From Roseococcus pinisoli (GTDB lineage: Bacteria; Pseudomonadota; Alphaproteobacteria; Acetobacterales; Acetobacteraceae), in NCBI RefSeq assembly GCF_018413645.1, contig NZ_JAHCDA010000001.1, positions 868,001 to 932,000 on the forward strand: a DNA stretch of 64,000 nucleotides. The letters are read 5' to 3'. Positions within the stretch are counted from its first letter, which is position 1, and the number at the start of each line of letters is the position of its first letter. Of the stretch, positions 59,745 through 64,000 are shown in pieces. Under the pieces are notes generated by a model. It saw nothing but the letters and a program-made list of their open reading frames with translations, was not told where the DNA came from and made no database searches. Made by a program: the position numbers and the translations under genes.

Positions 59745-59772
59745 CCCGACCGGATGTTTCCATCCGATCGGG
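59745..59772. terminator. Bidirectional terminator between UbiH-family and lipoprotein genes
   Basis: CCCGACCGGATG, loop TTTC, CATCCGATCGGG: 11 of 12 positions pair (one C-A mismatch). It lies between the convergent stops at 59698 and 59780 and should end both transcripts. Confidence 0.65.
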
Positions 59773-59779
59773 CAGGGCT

Positions 59780-60397
59780 CTAGCGCCGCCGGCCCTCGGC
59801 CGGAATGCTCGCAGCCAGCCACCCCTCCAGCTCGCCGAAGAGGCGCCCCAGTGCGTCCTGCATGCCGGCCGCCTGCGCCGCCGGCGTCGCCTCGGCGGGA
59901 AGCGGCGTCGTGACCTCGAAGCGCCGCTGCGCCAGGACACGGGGATCGGCGAGGCCGACGCCCTCGGCCAGCAGCAGCGCGGTCATCCCGGCGCGGGCCT
60001 GGGCCGGCTCGGCCTGCAGGGTGATCAGCTCGGCCTCCAGGATATAGGGCGTGGACAGGCGCGAGCCCGGGGCCGCCACGGCGGTGAAGGTGCCGGAGGC
60101 GATGAGCCATTCGCGCAGCGCCGCTTCCACGAGGTCCGCCGGGGGGGCCAGCCATTCGTCGTAGAAGGCGACGTCGAGCGTCCCGTCCTGCCGCACGCGG
60201 CGCAGCCCGCGCACCTCCATGCCCGGCCCGCTGCGGAGAGTGCGCAGCAGGATCGCGCCCCTGGGCGAGGACAGGCGCGGCCCGGCCGGCCGGCGCGGCT
60301 CCAGCGCGTAGCGCCGGGTCTCCAGATAGGGGCGGCTCGGCAGCACGGAGCAGCCGGCCGCCAGCAGCGGAAGGGCAAGTAGAAAGCGCCGGTTCAT
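59780..60397 (-). CDS. ABC-type transport auxiliary lipoprotein (LptE/PqiC-like)
   Basis: A 205-residue lipoprotein. Signal RFLLALPLLAAGC with the acylated Cys near residue 15-16, then a small alpha/beta domain with RPYLETRRYALEPRRP, ILLRTLRSGPGMEVRGLRRV (about 48-68) and ATPYILEAELITLQ-like strand. This matches the 'ABC-type transport auxiliary lipoprotein' family (PqiC/YmbA-like), which pairs with MCE-domain lipid transporters and sits on the inner face of the outer membrane. Last gene of the Mla-like operon, overlapping the MlaD-like gene by four bases. Confidence 0.83.
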   Translation of the reverse strand: MNRRFLLALPLLAAGCSVLPSRPYLETRRYALEPRRPAGPRLSSPRGAILLRTLRSGPGMEVRGLRRVRQDGTLDVAFYDEWLAPPADLVEAALREWLIASGTFTAVAAPGSRLSTPYILEAELITLQAEPAQARAGMTALLLAEGVGLADPRVLAQRRFEVTTPLPAEATPAAQAAGMQDALGRLFGELEGWLAASIPAEGRRR

Positions 60398-61410
60398 CGG
60401 CGGGCTCCGGTCGGGGGTGGGGCGCCCAGGATGGCTTGCGACGGCGAGCGCCGCAGCGCCTCCGTCGTTTCGCGCAGGTTCGCCGTGGTGGCGCGCAGAT
60501 CGCGCAGGAGGGGGGCCAGGTCGGCCTGGAGGTCGCCGGTGGTGCCGCGCACGCCGCGCACCCCGGCCTCAAGCTGGGCGACGGTGGCGGGCAGGCGGGC
60601 CGCGGTGCGGCGCAGGTCCTGTGCGGCAGCCGCCAGGGAGGCCAGGGCACCGCGGACCTCTTCCGAGGACACGGTCGCGCGGAGCGACTCGGCGGTGCCG
60701 CGGATTTCGCTGACGGCGCCCGGGAGATCGGCCTCCTGGGCGATGCGGCGGATGTCGCGCAGCAGGGCGGTCGCCTCGCCCACGACCTGGGACAGCTCCG
60801 CGCCCTTCACCTGGTCACGCAGGTCGGTCGCCAGGCCGCTGATGGTGGCGAAAAGCGCTGCGAAATCGACGTCCTGCAGCTGCCGCATCACATTCTCCGC
60901 GGCCGTCTGGACCTGCGCGACGGTGGAGGGCACCGCCGGAACCCAGGGGTAGCGCGGCTGCCAGGGGACGGTGGGGGCGGCCGCCCCCCGATCCGCGACG
61001 AAGTCCAACTCGATATAGGAGACGCCGGTGATGCCCTGGCTCGACAGCCGGGCGCGAAGGCCGAGCGCCACCGCGTCGTCGAGCGAGGGCACGTCGCCCG
61101 TGCGCCGCAGGTCCACCGCGAAGCGCACCACCACGTTCTGGAAGGCGCCGGCGAAGGGCTGCCCCTCCGGCCGGCGGTACTCCGCCGCGGCGAGCCCGAT
61201 CTCCGTGACCCGGCCGACGGCGACGCCGCGATAGCGGACGGGCGAGCCCACCTCGAGCCCCTGCACGCTCTCCCGGATATAGGTCTCCAGGACCATGTCG
61301 TTGCCCGAGAGCCGGTTCTTGGTGAGGAAGAGGACGAAGGCCAGCAGCAGGCCGACGCCCACCAGCACCATGATCCCGACCGACAGCTGAATTCTGCGTG
61401 CGCTCGCCAC
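60394..61410 (-). CDS. MCE-domain protein (MlaD-like)
   Basis: A 338-residue inner-membrane anchored MCE protein. N-terminal helix near residues 8-30 (QLSVGIMVLVGVGLLLAFVLFL), then the MCE beta-barrel with LETYIRESVQGLEVGSPVRYRGVAVGRV near residues 41-68 and QGITGVSYIELDF near 130. The rest (about 160 residues) is helical and alanine-rich, longer than E. coli MlaD (183 residues in all), so it is expected to form a long periplasmic coiled-coil. GTG 61410 is chosen because GGGAGG lies about nine bases upstream; there is no ATG in the right place. It binds the MlaE/MlaF complex and forms the lipid channel. Confidence 0.88.
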   Translation of the reverse strand: MASARRIQLSVGIMVLVGVGLLLAFVLFLTKNRLSGNDMVLETYIRESVQGLEVGSPVRYRGVAVGRVTEIGLAAAEYRRPEGQPFAGAFQNVVVRFAVDLRRTGDVPSLDDAVALGLRARLSSQGITGVSYIELDFVADRGAAAPTVPWQPRYPWVPAVPSTVAQVQTAAENVMRQLQDVDFAALFATISGLATDLRDQVKGAELSQVVGEATALLRDIRRIAQEADLPGAVSEIRGTAESLRATVSSEEVRGALASLAAAAQDLRRTAARLPATVAQLEAGVRGVRGTTGDLQADLAPLLRDLRATTANLRETTEALRRSPSQAILGAPPPTGARR

Positions 61411-61411
61411 T

Positions 61412-62173
61412 CTACATCGCCTCCCGCCGGAAAAAGGCGCGCACCGTGGGGTGCTCGCTCTCGTCGCGGAGTTTCTTCGGATCGCCTTCCGCAATCATTC
61501 CTTGGGCGTCCTTGTCCAACATGATGCACCGATCGCCGATGGCGAGGATGGATTGAAGCTCATGGGTCACCACCACGAAGGTGGTGCCGGTCTCCCGCGC
61601 CAGCGAGACGATGAGCTGGTCGAGCCCGGCCGAGGTGATGGGGTCCAGCCCCGCCGAGGGCTCGTCCAGGAACAGGATCTCGGGGTCGAGCGCCATGGCG
61701 CGCGCGATGCCCGCGCGCTTCAGCATGCCGCCCGAGATCTCCGAGGGCAGGCGGTCCCCGGCATCGCCCAGGCCCACCAGCCCCAGCTTGGCGCTGGCGA
61801 TCAGGGCCCGTGCGGCCTCGGGGAGGCGGCTATGGGCCTCGATGGGCAGCTCCACATTCTCGGAGAGGGTGAGGGAGCCCAGCAGCGCCCCGGACTGCCA
61901 CATGACGCCGATGCGCCGCAGCAAAGCGCGCCGTGCCTCGCCCTCCAGGTCGCTCCATTCCTCATCCAGCACCGCGATCTCGCCCGCGCTCGGCGGCATG
62001 AGGCCGATGAGCAGCTTCAGCAGGGTGGACTTGCCGCAGCCCGAACCACCGAGGATCACGAAGATCTCGCCGCGCCGGACGTCGAAGGTCACGTCCTTGA
62101 AGATGGTGCGGGAACCGAAGCGCATGGCCACGTCCCGCGCCTCGATGACCGCCTCGGGCCGATCTTCCGCCAT
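61412..62173 (-). CDS. mlaF: Lipid-transport ABC ATPase (MlaF-like)
   Basis: A 253-residue ABC ATPase. Walker A GGSGCGKST near residues 43-51, Q-loop MWQSGALLGSLTLSENVELPI, signature ISGGMLKRAGIARAM, Walker B ILFLDEPSAGLDP, and H-loop VVVTHELQSI. GALLGSLTLSENVELP and SGGMLKR are diagnostic of MlaF rather than general importers. ATG 62173 shares a base with the MlaE stop (TGATG); the MlaD-like gene follows. It powers retrograde or anterograde phospholipid movement between the membranes. Confidence 0.92.
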   Translation of the reverse strand: MAEDRPEAVIEARDVAMRFGSRTIFKDVTFDVRRGEIFVILGGSGCGKSTLLKLLIGLMPPSAGEIAVLDEEWSDLEGEARRALLRRIGVMWQSGALLGSLTLSENVELPIEAHSRLPEAARALIASAKLGLVGLGDAGDRLPSEISGGMLKRAGIARAMALDPEILFLDEPSAGLDPITSAGLDQLIVSLARETGTTFVVVTHELQSILAIGDRCIMLDKDAQGMIAEGDPKKLRDESEHPTVRAFFRREAM

Positions 62174-63315
62174 CACCAGCCCAGCCTGAAGAAGAGGACG
62201 GCGAAGAGCCCGTCCAGCAGCACCAGGGCCACGATGCCGCCGACGACGGCACCCGTGGCCGCATCGCCGACCGCGCGCGGCCCCCGGCCCGCGGAGAGGC
62301 CCGCGCGGCACCCCACATAGCCGATCGCCAGCCCGAAGAACGCGCCCTTGCCGAGCCCGCCCGCGAGATCGCCGATCGAGAGCCACTGCCCGAGCTGGTT
62401 CAGCACCGCGACGGGGGGATAGCCCAGCGTCGCCATCACGATGCCCATGCCGATCAGGCCGGTGATGTTCATGACCATGCTCAGGGCCGGCATGACCAGC
62501 GTGGAGGCCAGGATACGCGGCACCACCAGCCAGGCCGTGGGGTCGAGCCCCATGGTCTTCAGCGCGTCCACCTCCTCGTTCACGCGCATGGTGCCGAGCT
62601 CCGCCGCATAGGCCGAGCCGGTCCGCCCCGCGAGGATGACGCCGGCCAGCAAGGGGCCGAGCTCGCGCGTCAGCGAGATGCCGACGAGCTGCGGGATGAA
62701 GATCTCCGCGCCGAACTGGCGCATGGGCACGGAGGACTGGAAGGCCAGGATCACGCCGATCAGCGTGCCCAGCAGGATGCAGAGCGGAAAGGCGCGGGTG
62801 CCGGCCTCGTCGAGATGCCGCAGCACCTCCGACCAGCGCAGCCGCCAGGGCCGGGGCAGGAGGCTGAGGGCGGTGAGGACGGTCTCGCCCATGAAGGCGG
62901 CTCGCTCGAGGAACTTCTCGTAGCGGCCGAGCGTATAGGCGCCGAGGGCGGAGATCGGGCGGAACTTGCGGGGCGGTGCCTCGCGCGCCTTCACCATGCC
63001 CAGACCGTTGCGGAAGCGCTCCAGGCTGCCGCGCGCCATCGCGTCCCGCGGCTCGATCCATTCGGCTTCGCTGCCCGCGAGCGAGGCCAGAAGCGCCGCG
63101 CCCCCGGAATCCAGCGCCGTCACCTCGCCGGCGTCGATGGTGACGGCGGTGGTGGCGCCACGGGCGCGATGCGCCTCCTCCCAGAGCCTGGCCGCGACAT
63201 CGCGTTCCAGCGGCCCCGAGAAGCGGAGGTGCAGCCGCCCCTCGCGGGTCTGGGCGCTGAACGCCTCCCTCGCGGGGGAGGCGGCAGGCTCGGCGGGAGA
63301 GGGCACGGGCTTCAA
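62173..63315 (-). CDS. mlaE: MlaE permease with N-terminal STAS domain
   Basis: A 380-residue fusion. Residues about 22-120 form a STAS/MlaB-like domain (LHLRFSGPLERDVAARLW, TIDAGEVTALDSGGAALLASL), normally a separate subunit (MlaB) in E. coli. The rest is MlaE: FPLCILLGTLIGVILAFQSSVPMRQFGAEIFIPQL and GVILAGRTGSAYAAELGTMRVNEEVDALKTMG are signatures. It forms the inner-membrane core of the lipid transporter. It starts in overlap (ATGA) with the TrmH-like gene and overlaps MlaF. The MlaC periplasmic shuttle is not in the window. Confidence 0.9.
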   Translation of the reverse strand: MKPVPSPAEPAASPAREAFSAQTREGRLHLRFSGPLERDVAARLWEEAHRARGATTAVTIDAGEVTALDSGGAALLASLAGSEAEWIEPRDAMARGSLERFRNGLGMVKAREAPPRKFRPISALGAYTLGRYEKFLERAAFMGETVLTALSLLPRPWRLRWSEVLRHLDEAGTRAFPLCILLGTLIGVILAFQSSVPMRQFGAEIFIPQLVGISLTRELGPLLAGVILAGRTGSAYAAELGTMRVNEEVDALKTMGLDPTAWLVVPRILASTLVMPALSMVMNITGLIGMGIVMATLGYPPVAVLNQLGQWLSIGDLAGGLGKGAFFGLAIGYVGCRAGLSAGRGPRAVGDAATGAVVGGIVALVLLDGLFAVLFFRLGW

Positions 63316-64000
63316 GTGGCCTGGCGACGGGCGCTGGTCAGCGCGTGCATCAGGACGGCGGCGGCCGCCGCGACGTTGAGGCTCTCCACCAGGCCGGAGC
63401 CCGGCAGCGTGACGCGCATCTCGCAGGCGGCGAGGACGTCGGGCGAGAGGCCATTTTCCTCATGACCCAGCACGAGGGCGATGGGCTTGCCGCGCGGCAG
63501 CGCCTCGGGCGGGACGCCGCCGGACGCGGCCGCGCCGACTGTCAGCAGCTGGCCGGAAAGGCGCCGGAGGTTCTGGGCGAGGCTATCCGCCCGGATGACG
63601 GCAAGGTGCTCCAGCGCCCCTTCGGACGTCCGGAAGGCGGCATCGGAGAGATCGGCCTGCCGGGCATCGCCCGAAAGCAGCATGGCCTTGGCGCCGAAGA
63701 AGGCCGCACCACGGGCGATGGCGCCGAGATTGTGCGGATTGCCGATGCCATCCAGCACGGGAAGGATGGGCGAGGCGAAAAGGATCGGCTGCGGCGGGTT
63801 GCCCAGCGGCTCGGCACGGCGCGGATCGGCGATGGCGACGATGCCGCCGTGATGCTCGGTGCCGGCGATCCTGGCGAGCTCGTCCGGCAGGACCTCGCGA
63901 TAGGCCTTGTGATGGCGCGCGAGATATCGGCACAGCGGGCCCGCCACCGGCCGGCGCTCGGCGAGGTAGTGCAGGCGCTGCACGGCTTCGGGTCGGCGCA
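63312..64000 (-). CDS. TrmH/SpoU-family RNA 2'-O-methyltransferase, 5' end cut by window edge
   Basis: A SPOUT-fold RNA ribose methyltransferase; the frame is open to base 64000, so the N-terminus lies outside. GTG 63983 is a possible start but upstream codons (RRPEAVQ) also read as protein. Knot motifs: IGNPHNLGAIARGAAFFGAKAML (about 150 bases in), VLGHEENGLSPDVLAACEMRV, and VTLPGSGLVESLNVAAAAAVLMHAL near the C-terminus, the SAM-binding end. It resembles the YfiF/RlmB group. It is the first gene seen of the Mla-like operon, overlapping mlaE by four bases. Confidence 0.85.
   Translation of the reverse strand, partial: RRPEAVQRLHYLAERRPVAGPLCRYLARHHKAYREVLPDELARIAGTEHHGGIVAIADPRRAEPLGNPPQPILFASPILPVLDGIGNPHNLGAIARGAAFFGAKAMLLSGDARQADLSDAAFRTSEGALEHLAVIRADSLAQNLRRLSGQLLTVGAAASGGVPPEALPRGKPIALVLGHEENGLSPDVLAACEMRVTLPGSGLVESLNVAAAAAVLMHALTSARRQAT

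Overview
The window is very GC-rich, tightly packed chromosomal DNA, apart from one AT-rich stretch near 55.2-56.1 kb. Gene content points to an alphaproteobacterium, most likely Acetobacteraceae (Roseomonas-like). The evidence is five Bug/TctC-type solute receptors without their membrane partners, the thioredoxin-LON-Trm112-DUF971 run, a Tim44-like protein, glnK-amtB, metX/metW, an orphan phaB, and a three-subunit GMC dehydrogenase. The family assignment is inference; no rRNA or tRNA gene was found to confirm it. Some 66 coding genes, mostly intact, fill the window with few gaps; both edges cut a gene (an ArnT-like glycosyltransferase at the left, a TrmH-like methyltransferase at the right).

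Layout. 0-2.1 kb: ArnT-like transferase and DedA protein. 2.3-3.8 kb: arogenate-dehydrogenase-like protein and a DHRS6-like SDR. 3.9-6.5 kb: an overlapping three-gene envelope operon of two paralogous lipoproteins and an outer-membrane barrel. 6.6-13.5 kb: Bug receptor, FAH-family hydrolase, a GMC dehydrogenase (gamma subunit, flavoprotein, triheme cytochrome c), and a second Bug receptor. 13.5-16.2 kb: ProX-type deacylase and the thioredoxin/LON/Trm112/DUF971 run. 16.3-21.4 kb (minus strand): ManC, 2OG-Fe dioxygenase with a LutA-like protein, and Uup. 21.5-24 kb: TMEM43-like protein, SDR, ArfB. 24-29.7 kb: a probable catabolic island with a Bug receptor on each side of a split ThDP decarboxylase, a D-2-hydroxyacid dehydrogenase and an MmgE/PrpD protein. 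29.8-32.6 kb: ACT-like small protein, HemW, MFS transporter. 32.6-37.3 kb: phosphonate-type ABC importer with two binding proteins and two permeases. 37.4-42.6 kb: Bug receptor, a 59-residue lipoprotein, acyl-CoA ligase, NIPSNAP, exported superoxide dismutase, 3-hydroxyisobutyryl-CoA hydrolase-like protein. 42.6-47.7 kb: glycogen-debranching-type enzyme with GT4, EamA transporter, histidine phosphatase. 47.8-48.9 kb: Tim44-like protein and a frameshifted DUF1003 gene. 49-51.8 kb: chorismate mutase-HisC-TyrA operon. 51.9-54.2 kb: metX, DinB, metW. 54.5-56.4 kb: phaB, the AT-rich orphan gene and a small hypothetical. 56.5-58.2 kb: glnK-amtB behind a sigma-54-like promoter. 58.5-64 kb: UbiH-family hydroxylase, then a lipid-transport (MlaE/F/D plus auxiliary lipoprotein) operon with a TrmH-like gene upstream.

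The recurring theme is uptake and oxidation of small organic acids: periplasmic receptors sit beside oxidoreductases, hydrolases and lyases, with the GMC dehydrogenase feeding electrons to the respiratory chain. The rest is housekeeping (aromatic amino acids, methionine, nitrogen signalling, ubiquinone, ribosome rescue, outer-membrane lipid homeostasis). The best candidates for undescribed biology are the paired-lipoprotein/barrel operon, the split-ThDP/hydroxyacid-dehydrogenase/PrpD cluster, and the AT-rich orphan reading frame fused to the end of phaB. No CRISPR array, insertion sequence or complete defence system is visible.
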